Part shown: piece after piece, positions 9,983 to 20,804 of the stretch
Layout: each line of letters starts with the position of its first letter
Position numbering within the stretch: the first letter of the stretch is position 1
Assembly (NCBI RefSeq): GCF_910592395.1
Contig: NC_088317.1
Coordinates: 7,562,001-7,626,000, forward strand
Origin: Lineus longissimus
Lineage: Eukaryota > Nemertea > Pilidiophora > Heteronemertea > Lineidae
Direction of reading: 5' to 3'
DNA length: 64,000 bases
The notes under the pieces: generated by a model
Told to the model about the DNA's origin: nothing
What the model saw: the letters and a program-made list of their open reading frames with translations, nothing else
The model's database searches: none
Program-made: the position numbers and the translations under genes

Positions 9983-12900
9983 TCAGTGGCGATCTGGAAT
10001 TATGTCCCAACTGAATCCGTCGTCTTGGATGAACCTTGGATGTAGATGCATGTGGAGATCGCACACCGGCGAGATTAACCTCTCTCCAAGTTCGGATGTT
10101 GTACAGCAACATTTCGGAGGCTCTCCATGCCGTTGGCACGTCAGGGCCTTGATCACAAGATTGTATTGGGGATAGTGGCGACACGTGCACGGTAGATGAT
10201 CGCGACAGTCGACATCAAGGTGTTCAATATGTGTGACAACATCAATATGGGCCTGATCGCTATGAATGATGCGATCTTCATAATCTTTTGCATCAATTTG
10301 AGGTTCATCGTGATGTTCAACATCAACGTCGTGTTCCGTGACATGATGCGCAACATCCACATTGGGTTGCTCATATCTGTGCTCTATGACGTCTACACGA
10401 GGCTCTGGCTGGTAACTGTGTTGCACTAAATCTACATGGGACTCCGATTCGTATCTGTGTTCTATTATATCCAGCTGAGGCTCTTGTTCGTATCTGTGCT
10501 TAATGAAATTAACATGAAGTTCATCAGTGTGAGGTACAACGTCCATGCTTACAACATCATCAACATGGGGTTTGTCAATGTATTTTACCTTGTCAACACA
10601 CTCATTCACATCAACATGTGGTTCTTTATTGTAATGTACAATGTCCATGTGCTCTACCACATCGGTATGTGGTTCCTCAATGTAATGTACAATGTTCACG
10701 TGCTCAACCACATCGATATGTGGTTCCCTAATGTAATGCACGATGTCCACATGCTCTACCACATCGGTATGTGGTTCCTCAATGTAATGCACAATGTCCA
10801 CAGGCTCTACCACATCAGTATGGGGCTCTTGTAGACGAAGTATCTCATCCACCTGCTCAATTACATCAACACGGGGCTCTTCAACGATCTGAACAACGTC
10901 TACGTGTGATTCGTATCGGTGCTCTAAGACAACAACGTTGGGGTCTGGCTCGCATCGGTGCTCTACGACATCAACGTGCTGTTCTGGTTCGCACCTGTTC
11001 TGTATGACATCCCCGAGAGCCTCTAGCTCGTATCGGTGCTCTACGACACCCGCATGAGGTTCTGGTTCGTATCGGTGCTCTATGACCTCACCGTGAGGCT
11101 CTGGCTCGTATCTGTGCTCTACGACATCCACGTGTTGCTCTGGCTCGTATCTATGCTCTACGACATCAACATGCGCCTCCGGTTCGTATCTGTGCTCTAC
11201 GACATCTACATGCGGCTCTGGTTCGTATCGGTGCTCTATGAACTCACCGTGAGGCTCTGGCTCGTATATGTGCTCTACGACATCAACGTGTTGCTCTGGC
11301 TCGTATCTGTGCTCTATGACATCAACATGCGGCTCTTGTTCGTATCCGTGCTCAATGACATCCACGTGAAGCTCTGGCTCGTATCTGTGTTCTACGACAT
11401 CAACATGCGGCTCTGGTTCGTATCTGTGCTCAATGAAATCCTCGTGAGGCTCTTGCTCGTATCTGTGCTCTATGACATCAACATGCAGATCTGGTTCGTA
11501 TCCGTGCTCTATGACATCCACGTAAAGCTCTGGCTCGTATCTGTGTTCTACGACATCAACATGCGGCTCTGGTTCGTATCTGTGCTCAATGAAATCCTCG
11601 TGAGGCTCTTGCTCGTATATGTGCCCTATGACATCAACATGCCGCTCTGGTTCGTATCCGTGTTCTATGACATCCACGTCAAGCTCTGGCTCGTATCTGT
11701 GCTCTACGACATCAACATGAGCCTCTGGTTCGTATCTGTGCTCTACGATATCAAAAAGCGGCTCTGGTTCGTATCCGTGCTCTATGACATCTACGTGAGG
11801 CTCTGGCTCATATCTGTGCTCTACGACATCAACAGGCGGCTCTGGTTCGTATCCGTGCTCTATGGAATCCACGTGAGGCTCTGGCTCGTATATGTGCTCT
11901 ATGACATCAACATGCGGCTCTGGCTCATATCTGTGCTCTACGACATCAACAGGCGGCTCTGGTTCGTATCCGTGCTCTATGGCATCCACATGAGGCTCTG
12001 GCTCGTATATGTGCTCTATGAGATCAACATGAGGCTCTGGTTCGTATCTGTGATCCATGGCATCCACGTGAGGCCCTGGCTCATATCTGTGCTCTACGAC
12101 ATCAACATGCGGCTCTGGTTCGTATCTGTGCTCAATGAGACCCACGTTAGGGTCTGGCTCGTATCTGTGCTCTATGACATCAACATGCGGTTCTGGTTCG
12201 TAGCTGTGCTCTATGACATCAACGTTAGATTCTGGCTCGTATTCGTGCTCTATCACATCCGCGTGAGCCTCTTGCTCATATATGTGCTCTACGACATGCA
12301 TATGAGGCTCTGGTTCGTATTTCTGCTCTATGACATCCACGAGAGGCTTTGGCTCATATCTGTACTCTATTACATCCACATAAGGCTCTGGTTCGTACTG
12401 GTGCTCTATGACATCCACGTGAGGCTCCGGTTCGCATCGGTGCTCTAAGAAATGACCGTGAGGCCCTGTTTCGTATTTGTGTTCTATGACATCCTCGTGA
12501 GGCTCTGGCTCATATCTGTGCTCCATTGCATCTGCATGAGGCTCTGGCTTGTTCCTGCGCTGTATGAGATCCACATGCGGCTCTTGTTCGTATCTGTGCA
12601 CTATGACATCCACTTGAGGCCCTGGCCTGTATCTGTGCTCTTTGAAATCCACATGAGGCTCTTGTTCGTACCTGTGCTCTATGACATCCACTTGAACCTC
12701 TGGCTCGTATCTGTGCTCTATGACATCCACATGAGGCTCTTGTTCGCATTGATACTCTATGACATCCACGTGAGGCTCTGGCTCGTACCTGCGCTCTATG
12801 AGATCCACATGCGGCTCTGGTTCGTATCCCTGCCCTATGACATCCACATGAGACTCTGGCTCGTATCTGTGCTCTCTGACATCAACATGCGGCTCTGGCT

Positions 12901-15262
12901 CGTATCCCTGCCCTATGACATCCACATGAGACTCTGGCTCGTATTTGTGCTCAGTAATATCCACGGGAGGCTCTGGCTCGTATCTGTGCTTTATGACATT
13001 CCCATAGGGTTCTGGTTTATATCGGTGCTCTATGACGTCAACATGGAGCTCTGGCTCGTATCTATGCTCTATGATATCCACATGTGGCTCTGGCTCGTAT
13101 CTATGCTCTATGATATCCACATGGCGCTCTGGCTCGTATCTATGCTCTATGATATCCACATTGGGCTCTGGTTCGTTTTGATGCTCAAAGACATCCACAT
13201 GGGGCCCGGGCTCGTATTGACGCTCTATGATATTGAAATGGGACTCTGGCTCGTATCGACGCCCTACGACATCCACATGTGGCTCAGACTTGTATCGACC
13301 CTTAATGATATCCATATGCTTCTCTGGCTCGTATCGGTGCTCTATGACATCCACATGCGGCTCTGGCTCGTATCGATGCCCTATGATATCCCCATGCGGC
13401 TCTGGCTCGTATCGATATTCTATGATATCCACATGGGTCTTTGGCTCGTATCGCTGCTCTATTACTTCCACATGTGGCTCTTGCTCGTAATGGTGCTCTA
13501 AGACATCATCGTGTGAATTTGGCTTGTATTGATGCTCTATGATATCAACATGGGGCTCTGGCTCGTATCGATGCTCTATGATATCCACATGTGGCTCTGG
13601 CTCGTATCGATGCTCTATGGCATCCACATAGGAATCTGGTTTGTATCGATGCTCTATGACATCCACATGCGGAACTGGCTCGTATCTGTGCTCTGTGACA
13701 TCTACATGCCGCTCTGGTTCGTATCTGTGCTCTACGACATCTGCATGCGGTTTTCGTTCGTGTCCGTGATCTATGACATCCACGTAGAGTTCTGGTTCGT
13801 ATCTGTTCTCTATGACATCAACGTCAGGCTCTGATTTGTTAGTGTGATGAACGTCATCCATGCGAGGCTCTTGTTCATATCTGTGTTGCAGAAGATCTAC
13901 ATGAGGCTTTGGCTCATGCGTGAGACGGGCGGCATCAACATGAATTTCCGGCTCAAGTTGGTGATGAATAATATCAACGTGTAACTTGGATTTATACCTA
14001 TGATTATGGCCTGGTGTTCTGTAATCAATCACATTTATATGTCCAACCTGGTGATGGTCTGGTTCATGGTGCCTATCACTGAGAGTCAGGGATGCGGTTG
14101 AAACTGAAAGTTCATCATCACACCTTTTGCACCATTCGGAGTGAATAGGACAGCCAAGACACGCCTTGACATCTCTCGTACCGCACAGAAGGTGGCATCG
14201 ACATCCACTTGTCCCAAGCCCGTGTTCCGAACAAAATGGTGAGAAGATGTGGCTGGAGCAATTACATACCTCCCCTTTAAATGGGCTTGGCGGCAGGACC
14301 TCAGAAACAGTGATAATGCACTCGGAATCTATGGCATCCTTCTTCCCGAGAACTACCTCGTTGTAGTGGGCTAGCCAGGCGCCGTGTAACATACAGTTCG
14401 GCGAGATAACGATATCTTCGCACTCCGCGTGCAGATTAATTCTCGTGCAGCTACAGGAGGTGCAATCGACGCCATGCTGATGGCACAGTGGTGATAGGAC
14501 CTTCTCACAATGAGGATCACCATAAGCGCTGGTTTGGTTGCAATTGCAGGGTAGTTTGTTCGGTAATATTTCGGACGGGTGCAAGTCTATGTGTTGGCTG
14601 AATCTTCGCCTCTTGCCTGCCTGTTTGCTCCTTTCTTGCTCTTCTCTTTCTTCAGTCAATTGTCTTCTCTCCTCCCTCTCCTCCCTCTCCTCAGCTCTGT
14701 CCTGATCACTGATGCTAGCTTTAGTGATAGAGCTCCGGTGCAAGTGCTTGTGAAGATCACACACAGGAGATATTATCGTCTCGCCACGATTATCAGTCCT
14801 GCAACAGCACTCTGGTGGTGCTCCGTGTAGTGAACACCGGCTTGACTTAATGACGATATCCCCAACCGGATACCTAATGCAGGTACATTCTCTATCATCA
14901 ATGACTCCTACATGTATGTGAATATGGTACCACTGCTGATGAAAACGACAGTTTGGGCTAGGTCTAACCTGGAATGTTACGGGATCCTCTAAACAAGAAC
15001 ATCCTCCACAACTAGTACCGTGGTCTGTGCAATATGGAGAGTATATTCTTCCCAAGTTTTCGTCATCGGCACAACTGCAGTGGTCTTTTTTATGTTTTCG
15101 TCCAAACATTGACTTCAATGAGTTCATGGTATCGTGAAAGGGAGCCTTCTTGCCGTCACCATTAGAGTAACTGTCGCTCTGCCAAGACGGAGTTGTGTTA
15201 CTCTCAGTGGAGGAGTCATGATGGTTTTTTGTTTTCTTTAACAATGACTTAAGTTTGTCCAT
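9983..15262 (-). CDS. 1759-aa Cys/His-rich protein with about 90 tandem 13-residue repeats
   Basis: An uninterrupted frame starting in AACAAATATGG. Residues 1-55 are basic and Ser-rich. Residues about 60-395 hold some seven Cys clusters of the form CxC...(I/L)xSPxCxxHG, for example IYSPYCTDHG, VISPNCMLHG, IFSPFCSEHG. About 180-220 is a Glu/Arg-rich charged helix. From about 425 to 1640 the repeat YEPEPHVDVIEHR runs about 90 times with Glu, Gly and Gln substitutions (39-bp DNA unit). Residues 1686-1750 repeat the second N-terminal Cys domain (CTC...KCCC...LISPVCDLHMHLH versus CTC...ECCC...IISPVCDLHKHLH), so the array is bracketed by matching domains. Regular Cys/His spacing suggests metal-binding modules; the His/Glu/Asp-rich array could also bind metal or form a filament. 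No signal peptide or membrane segment is seen. Family unknown; intactness over 5.3 kb in such a decayed region argues it is a maintained host gene. Confidence 0.8.
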   Translation of the reverse strand: MDKLKSLLKKTKNHHDSSTESNTTPSWQSDSYSNGDGKKAPFHDTMNSLKSMFGRKHKKDHCSCADDENLGRIYSPYCTDHGTSCGGCSCLEDPVTFQVRPSPNCRFHQQWYHIHIHVGVIDDRECTCIRYPVGDIVIKSSRCSLHGAPPECCCRTDNRGETIISPVCDLHKHLHRSSITKASISDQDRAEEREEREERRQLTEEREEQERSKQAGKRRRFSQHIDLHPSEILPNKLPCNCNQTSAYGDPHCEKVLSPLCHQHGVDCTSCSCTRINLHAECEDIVISPNCMLHGAWLAHYNEVVLGKKDAIDSECIITVSEVLPPSPFKGEVCNCSSHIFSPFCSEHGLGTSGCRCHLLCGTRDVKACLGCPIHSEWCKRCDDELSVSTASLTLSDRHHEPDHHQVGHINVIDYRTPGHNHRYKSKLHVDIIHHQLEPEIHVDAARLTHEPKPHVDLLQHRYEQEPRMDDVHHTNKSEPDVDVIENRYEPELYVDVIDHGHERKPHADVVEHRYEPERHVDVTEHRYEPVPHVDVIEHRYKPDSYVDAIEHRYEPEPHVDIIEHRYEPEPHVDIIEHQYKPNSHDDVLEHHYEQEPHVEVIEQRYEPKTHVDIIEYRYEPEPHGDIIGHRYEPEPHVDVIEHRYEPEKHMDIIKGRYKSEPHVDVVGRRYEPESHFNIIERQYEPGPHVDVFEHQNEPEPNVDIIEHRYEPERHVDIIEHRYEPEPHVDIIEHRYEPELHVDVIEHRYKPEPYGNVIKHRYEPEPPVDITEHKYEPESHVDVIGQGYEPEPHVDVREHRYEPESHVDVIGQGYEPEPHVDLIERRYEPEPHVDVIEYQCEQEPHVDVIEHRYEPEVQVDVIEHRYEQEPHVDFKEHRYRPGPQVDVIVHRYEQEPHVDLIQRRNKPEPHADAMEHRYEPEPHEDVIEHKYETGPHGHFLEHRCEPEPHVDVIEHQYEPEPYVDVIEYRYEPKPLVDVIEQKYEPEPHMHVVEHIYEQEAHADVIEHEYEPESNVDVIEHSYEPEPHVDVIEHRYEPDPNVGLIEHRYEPEPHVDVVEHRYEPGPHVDAMDHRYEPEPHVDLIEHIYEPEPHVDAIEHGYEPEPPVDVVEHRYEPEPHVDVIEHIYEPEPHVDSIEHGYEPEPPVDVVEHRYEPEPHVDVIEHGYEPEPLFDIVEHRYEPEAHVDVVEHRYEPELDVDVIEHGYEPERHVDVIGHIYEQEPHEDFIEHRYEPEPHVDVVEHRYEPELYVDVIEHGYEPDLHVDVIEHRYEQEPHEDFIEHRYEPEPHVDVVEHRYEPELHVDVIEHGYEQEPHVDVIEHRYEPEQHVDVVEHIYEPEPHGEFIEHRYEPEPHVDVVEHRYEPEAHVDVVEHRYEPEQHVDVVEHRYEPEPHGEVIEHRYEPEPHAGVVEHRYELEALGDVIQNRCEPEQHVDVVEHRCEPDPNVVVLEHRYESHVDVVQIVEEPRVDVIEQVDEILRLQEPHTDVVEPVDIVHYIEEPHTDVVEHVDIVHYIREPHIDVVEHVNIVHYIEEPHTDVVEHMDIVHYNKEPHVDVNECVDKVKYIDKPHVDDVVSMDVVPHTDELHVNFIKHRYEQEPQLDIIEHRYESESHVDLVQHSYQPEPRVDVIEHRYEQPNVDVAHHVTEHDVDVEHHDEPQIDAKDYEDRIIHSDQAHIDVVTHIEHLDVDCRDHLPCTCRHYPQYNLVIKALTCQRHGEPPKCCCTTSELGERLISPVCDLHMHLHPRFIQDDGFSWDIIPDRH
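10340..13990. repeat. 39-bp coding minisatellite
   Basis: The DNA of the 13-residue repeat array. The unit reads on the plus strand as GGCTCTGGCTCGTATCTGTG + CTCTATGACATCCACATGC with frequent single-base variation but almost no length variation, so the frame is kept over about 90 units. The same composition leaves two other frames open for long distances on the plus strand. Confidence 0.9.
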
Positions 15263-16380
15263 ATTTGTTTAAGATATCAAAAAGGCCTATGTTCCTCTTT
15301 GATACTGAATTATCCACCAAATGTTATATTTGTCATCTTCACGCGTGACTTGACTTGTGACTTGAACATACCTTGAAATGTATTGCAGTCATTTTGTAGC
15401 ACAGATGTTCAGCTTATTCATACATGTATCCAACTCCGGCTTGTGATCCAAATCACATATCCTACCATATGTCCTGACAATGCGAGTGAGAAGAAAGAAC
15501 TCCCGGATTCCCGATCCGAATTTTAGCACCAAGAGTATGTTTTGTCATTTGGTTAGCATATACACACGAAGATGTGAAGATTTTTGCTTGAGAGTTTGAT
15601 GGTGGTAGCCCTCCGTTATAGGTATCCTCCCTGATTTGGTTGTATGGCTCACTGTTCTTCTGCAAATCAACAGGGTTGGCTTCAATCTCGAGTGCACATG
15701 AAAGGCTCTTGATCAAACCACCTGTATTTTAATCCGACTGCATGAAGTTATATTCATACAGGTTTGCACATGTAGATGTATACGAGTGTACGAATAGCTC
15801 GGAATTCAAAATGCAGGAATTCAAGAGTGTGTTTCAGGCTGTTGAAAGGGTTGCCTGGGTTACATCGATCTAAATAGGCGTAGTGCTGGACAATGATACT
15901 ATTAGTACAGCTGACTGGCAGTTGTATTGTTTCAATGATGAATAAACTTATTAAATCCTTTTTCTGAAAATGAGTTGTTTAAAAAAGGAAAATTCGTGAC
16001 TATTTGTTCTACAATTCTTCATGAAACGAGAGTATATTTGTTACACCTCAAAATTTTGAATAATCACACCGTGCACTGACATGACTGATTAGCGTCGCGG
16101 CAAAATAACGACTGAGGATTCCACACATGAGACAAGCAAGTCTTGGAGATAACTTTGGTTCGGGTTCGTATATAATATTTGTATCCTCTTGAGAGACGCT
16201 ACAGTAATAGGTTATACTGTAATCGTATTGTATATAAGTATATTATACCCTTAACCTAAACCTGTTAAGGGACACGCAGACTATATGCTGGACGAAGATG
16301 GGTACAGGTAGGGGGCCGCATTGCCCGGGTCATTGCCCGACGCACTGCAGTAGGCCAATAACCTCTTGATTGGAGGCGTC
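15263..16380. other. Intergenic, no supported gene
   Basis: Upstream flank of the 1759-residue gene. AT-rich with scattered short frames; no domain, RNA gene or element recognised. Confidence 0.5.
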
Positions 16381-16384
16381 TTTG

Positions 16385-16512
16385 GTGCAGTGGCGCTGTA
16401 CGCGTATTTGGTGTAGTGGCGCAATGCGCATGTTTTGCTGCAGTGGCGCAGTGCCCATATTTGGTGTAGTGGCGCAATGCGCATGCTTTTCTGCAGTCGC
16501 GCAATGCAGTCC
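16385..16512. repeat. Imperfect tandem repeat, unit about 50 bp
   Basis: GTGTAGTGGCGCAATGCGCATG recurs about three times with variants (GTGCAGTGGCGCTGTACGCG, CTGCAGTGGCGCAGTGCCC) up to 16512. GC-rich and CpG-bearing, just upstream of the putative LTR of the first gypsy element. Confidence 0.65.
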
Positions 16513-16552
16513 ATTCCCTGCACCCTTATTGGTTGGTTTCTGTTTATAGACT

Positions 16553-16603
16553 GTTACTTCCTTGACGGAGGGAGAGTTCCAGTGTAACTCCGTCAAGAGT
16601 AAC
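16553..16603. promoter_or_regulatory. Hairpin in putative 5' LTR/leader of gypsy element A
   Basis: GTTACTTCCTTGACGGAG (16553-16570) pairs with CTCCGTCAAGAGTAAC (16588-16603) with a 17-base loop and a two-base bulge. An AATAAA-like polyadenylation signal (AAAATAAAG, about 16618-16626) follows. This looks like LTR or leader sequence, but the left LTR edge is not defined. Confidence 0.5.
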
Positions 16604-16734
16604 AATGTAAGGTATCTAAAATAAAGTACGTACGTACGTAACCCATTCTCGTGTTGAAGGTCTTCTCTCTAGATCCCGGAGTTAGTTCCCCCAGGGCCGT
16701 AACCCCCAGAATGAGCTGCAGGGTCGACATAAGT

Positions 16735-16765
16735 TAACACTGGTGGAGATTGCAACAGTTAGAGG
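16735..16765 (+). promoter_or_regulatory. Probable LTR end and primer-binding site of gypsy element A
   Basis: AAGTTAACA followed by CTGGTGGAGATTGCAACAG has the form of an LTR end (…ACA) followed closely by a tRNA primer-binding site and precedes gag-like sequence. The tRNA was not identified, so this is inferred from position. Confidence 0.4.
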
Positions 16766-16834
16766 ATGAATGGAATCACGAGAAGGACCTCGAATGTTTG
16801 GTTTTGGAGTGAAATTTTGACGATGTTTCAACGA

Positions 16835-18200
16835 TTATAAGTCCAAGCATCTTCGACCGAAGTTGCGGAGAGAGCGGAACGATTAATTGGTGAACTGGAA
16901 GAACTTCGAGTAGCTTCTGAATTGCAACGTGTTTCATTTGACAAATACCGGCATTCTGCAGAAGCACAGTCTCGAGATGTAGCGAATTCACTCAAAGGCA
17001 TATTCGAGACAGGAAGTGAACAAATTAAGAGACTTCTGGAAGACATGGAAAATCGCTGCGGAAGACTTTCGAGCGATCGCACGCACACCACGTAGAGTAA
17101 GGATAACCTTTTCAAACTTAAAGGTCTAACGTCTCTGAAGCCAACCATTTCAATGGCACAGGCGATGCAACTGCCTGGATAAAGAATTTCGAGCATTTCA
17201 CGACGCTACTAAATTGGACTGATAAGGAACGAATAACTGGTTTTCCTCTGTTCTTGCGGGCAGTGGCCCTCTCTTGGTACTAGGGCCTTCCAACGGAAAT
17301 GAAGGACACTTGGACGCATCATAAAGATGCGTTTGCGATACGTTACGAAGGAGAAGGTCAGAAGTGGGTAAAGGCGCGAGAACTACAGAATAGGAAACTC
17401 CTTCCGTGTGAATCTTAAGATAGCTGCACCGTCCGACGATATTCGTCAATGGAGTCGTGATTTAGATCTGCCCGATCTCATTTTGCTGGGAGCCTTCATT
17501 GAGGGTCTGCCACAATATATCCGTCAAATCGTGTGGCAAGGAATGCCAGACAATGGAGTCGTGATTTAGATATGCCCGATCTCATTTTGCTGGGAGCCTA
17601 CATTGAGGGTCTGCCACAACAGATCCGTCAAATCGTGTGGCAAGGAATGCCAGAATCGTTCGAACAGGCAGAAAAGGCTGCTTCAGAACGCTGTGAATAT
17701 GTTGAAGCTAGAGGGAGTCAAAGGCTACACTCTTGCCCATTTTGAACCACACCAAGTGTCCAAGTCAGTACAGGATGGAATGGAGAAGACTGCCTTCTCT
17801 GCAGAATGTTGGAGGAACCACCTAACAAAGACAGGGGACGAACCAACACGAGACCAGATTATGTGCGACCTGATGCCCCAGGAAGTTCTCAACGCGACAG
17901 TAGGGGTGCATCGTGTGTCAAATGTGTGGTCATGTGAATGTAGGCTGAAAAATGTTCAATGTCATCAGTATGGGCAGTGGAGACATGTCCGATCACGGTG
18001 TCCTCAGATAGACAAGTCCAGTGATTCCAGGTCGAACGAGCCTAGAGCGCTGGAAATGAGAGCTAGCAACATGCCCAATAGGGTTCCGGTCGGCAGTAGT
18101 GGCAAAATATGTCGGACCCAGGAGTGCCCGCAGATGTATCAGAACAAGGACAGTGTAAGGATCCAAGGACGTTACATAAGGTAACGTTGAATATCGGACT
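16835..18200 (+). pseudogene. Ty3/gypsy gag polyprotein remnant (element A)
   Basis: Coding-like pieces in several frames. A coiled-coil segment (VAERAERLIGELEELR, about 16860-16920) comes first. Next is a capsid-type segment with DATAWIKNFEHFTTLLNW, then GFPLFLRAVALSWY followed by a stop (about 17165-17283), the WxxxF/LxWY pattern of Retrotrans_gag. Then LGAYIEGLPQQIRQIVW (about 17590-17640), and a degenerate CCHC knuckle CHQYGQWRHVRSRC (about 17960-18000) in which the second Cys is Tyr. Multiple stops and frameshifts and a 104-bp internal duplication make this non-functional. Gag would form the virus-like particle. Confidence 0.7.
17447..17654. repeat. 104-bp tandem duplication inside gag
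   Basis: The segment beginning CAATGGAGTCGTGATTTAGAT and ending GGCAAGGAATGCCAGA occurs at 17447-17550 and again at 17551-17654 with a few substitutions. 104 is not a multiple of three, so it shifts the gag frame. Confidence 0.9.
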
Positions 18201-18265
18201 GACAGGACCGCCAGTCACTCCCAATTTACGTGGAAAAAAGTCTGACATTCCTCACCGCGACAATA

Positions 18266-18746
18266 GGGCCATTAAGACGGCAGGCGAAAAAACCACATTC
18301 GGATCGGATCCGGATTCGATCCGATCGAACCACATTCGGGACAGGCGAAAAACCCACATTCGGATCGGATCCGGATGCGATCCGATCGAACCACATTCGG
18401 GTATCACAAATTGGGCGCATTAAGACGATCAGCGCAATCCGGTCTCATCTGGACGCATTTCTGTAGATGTGGAACTCTCCATTACCTGTTGCGTGTGGAG
18501 GTGTAAAAATACGTTAGTGCGCATGCGCCCAAGTAAAATGAATCCGGATTCGGTATCCATTTCGGTTTAGACGACACTTTTGATCCGGATGCATCAAGAT
18601 TATAAACTACCTCGATCAATGTTTTTTTTTAATCCGAATGGGACCACATTGATATGGATCATTTTGCATTTAGACGAGAAAAATTTAGACCACATTCGGA
18701 TTCAATCGGATCGAATGTGGCTTTTTTCATGTCGTCTGAATGGCCC
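18266..18746. mobile_element. 481-bp MITE inserted in gypsy A, TA target duplication
   Basis: Ends GGGCCATTAAGACGGC... and ...GTCGTCTGAATGGCCC are inverted repeats, followed inward by a second inverted block (CCACATTCGGATCGGATCC versus GATCGGATCGAATGTGG variants). Flanks are TA on both sides (18264-18265, 18747-18748), consistent with a Tc1/mariner-type non-autonomous element, although the outermost ACAATA/TATTGT bases also mirror each other. Inside, a GATCCGGAT(T/G)CGATCCGATC palindromic motif repeats. It interrupts the gag-protease interval and encodes nothing. Confidence 0.75.
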
Positions 18747-18799
18747 TATTGTAAAGACAAGGAAACACAAACGAAAGAAAACGAACCTGTCAAGGAGAG

Positions 18800-19680
18800 A
18801 AATTCCATCCGATTCGAGACTCAATGACCTGAAATGCTCACCAACAATCGCAAATTTAGATTGCAAGACAATTCCGTTGAAAATCGGGGACAACACTGTA
18901 GACACGCTTTTGGACTCGGGTGCATCGGTATCGGTATGAAGTTTTGATTTTTTTCAAACATTTGCAAGGGCCATTCAATTAACAGGAATCTCAGGGTACT
19001 TTGGGATGTGATATCACCCTAACGGGGGAAAAATTACTCCGTTGGGATCGGTCAAATTGCAGATGTTGCAAATTACTAGATAAAAACATCACTCAACGGA
19101 TTGAAATTCTGAAAGGTATTACCCAACTTTTAATTTTGAGACTGGATTTTTTTACTACAAATGGCATTATTCTAAATTTGAAAAATAACACCTTGCAAAT
19201 GGATGACATTATCATACCTATAGACACTGATGCCAAATTTGTGGCACGAATACGATTATTATGTCAAAATACTGTATTTACAGCTAGTAAAAGGCTGAAG
19301 GCCAAGCAGGAGATCCACACAACAATTTGTTTCAGAATCATGGGCTCTTTGGAGCCCACAGTATTGGTATCGTTAAACGCCGGGTATGTCCTATAAAAGT
19401 TTTAAATTCCTCAAATGCACCGATTCGAGTATTCAAAGGCGCACATCTTGCTAAGTCCACTGTTGATCTTGACGCAAAGATACCTGACCAAGAGTTCATG
19501 TCTGCAGATGATTTAGGCATTGGCACTGAACCAAATACACCATTGTTGTGACATTCAAAAGACTTGGTTGAAAAATCATCATTAACTGATGTTGATAAAG
19601 ACGAATTAGAAGCTTTGGTCTGACAATATTCAAACATTTTTGTTGAAAATATTTTAGACGAGGCTCTTGCCACATGTCAT
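18800..19680 (+). pseudogene. Gypsy A aspartic protease and start of pol, remnant
   Basis: A retropepsin segment ends in TVDTLLDSGASVSV (about 18895-18938), with the catalytic D-S-G-A motif and the preceding strand LDCKTIPLKIGDN. The continuation (19001-19551, two frames) has GCDITLTGEKLL and LNSSNAPIRVFKGAHLAKST, typical of the linker between protease and reverse transcriptase. Stops follow (19551, 19620) and recognisable pol ends by about 19680: no reverse transcriptase core motif (YxDD) is present, so the 3' half is lost or unrecognisable. Confidence 0.65.
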
Positions 19681-19689
19681 CATCAATGG

Positions 19690-20799
19690 ACTTGAAGCAG
19701 CATTTCGTCCTGGCCATGTTGATGCTGGGCCACTTCCAGTCCTCGATGAAGATGCTGAAGAGAATGGCATTGGATTCAGAGATCTTCTCTCGGACGAAGT
19801 GGAAGGTTAGATTCCTAGCGCTAGCACCAACATGATCATGGTGTAATGAACCTACAAATCTGTGACTAACAGCTAACTTTAATCATCTCTGTAGTGGACT
19901 CCCATAGAACAACCCTAGAGACTGATGGACCGACCATTTAGATCCTCATTTGTTAAATATCAAAGAAAATTATGTCTACTTAGCCAAACTCAATACAGTG
20001 AAGAAAAAAAATTAAAATTGGTCTACAAAGGTTTTTTTATTGGGCGACCTGTACAACTTTTTGTACGTGGCCTTTAAATTCAGAAATGATTAAAGCTCAA
20101 TACCAAAGTAAAATCGGACTTAAGACATCACTTTTGTGGACCAGCTCACTTCATTATTATGACGGTCACATGGCTGCACATCAAAATTATGTGATAAAAT
20201 CTGCTTTCTGATTGGTTTACCAAGACAAAGGCCTATAAGTTCAAAGCCCATGACTAGGAGTTGGCCATGAAGCCTAGATCCCTGTTGAGGCCATTGTCTT
20301 TACAATTAAATTTAGAAATGTATTTTTGCATTGTTCACAAATTCTCCTTTGCCTAATGTTTGGGAGCTGTACTTGTGGTATCAAAACACGCATGTCATTG
20401 CAGGAATGGCTATTTTGGTTGAAGTGTTAACCAACTGGCAAAAACAAGTTTGGCCGGTTTATTGTTTGCCGTGTCCATTCAAACGTGACCGGATTATCTG
20501 GCACGTTTCTCCGATTTATCATATACCCTATGTGCACTGATCCGGCAGACAAGACATCGGAAAAACAAAAAATAACCCAAAAAATTCATTCAGACTTCAC
20601 CAAATTCAAGGACAGTGTACAAAAGACCTACTTTTATAAGATAACACCGAACTCACCTCACCTGATATCATTGAAGAGTGTATTTTGAGAAAGATTTGCG
20701 AACAATGCAGGAAAGAAATATCGCATGGCTGAGAGTGCAGTCCGCCCATGCAGTAATGATATCCAGACTGCACGAGAAATTTAGTTCGGTCAGGACCCT
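19690..20799. other. Intergenic or decayed element sequence, no supported gene
   Basis: About 1.1 kb between the gypsy A remnant and the palindromic element. Short frames only. Whether it derives from gypsy A's 3' half cannot be told by eye. Confidence 0.4.
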
Positions 20800-20804
20800 A
20801 CGCT

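Noticed and set aside
11036-13834. Long plus-strand frames (470, 349 and 101 codons) with LWLVSVLYDIHMR repeats
   Set aside because: They are the exact complement of the minus-strand repeat array, lack the flanking Cys domains and end at repeat irregularities; openness follows from the 39-bp unit.
16265-16605. Minus-strand Cys/His-rich frames (HCATAAKHAHCATTPN-like)
   Set aside because: They result from the GTGGCGCAATGCGC tandem repeat and overlap in three frames.
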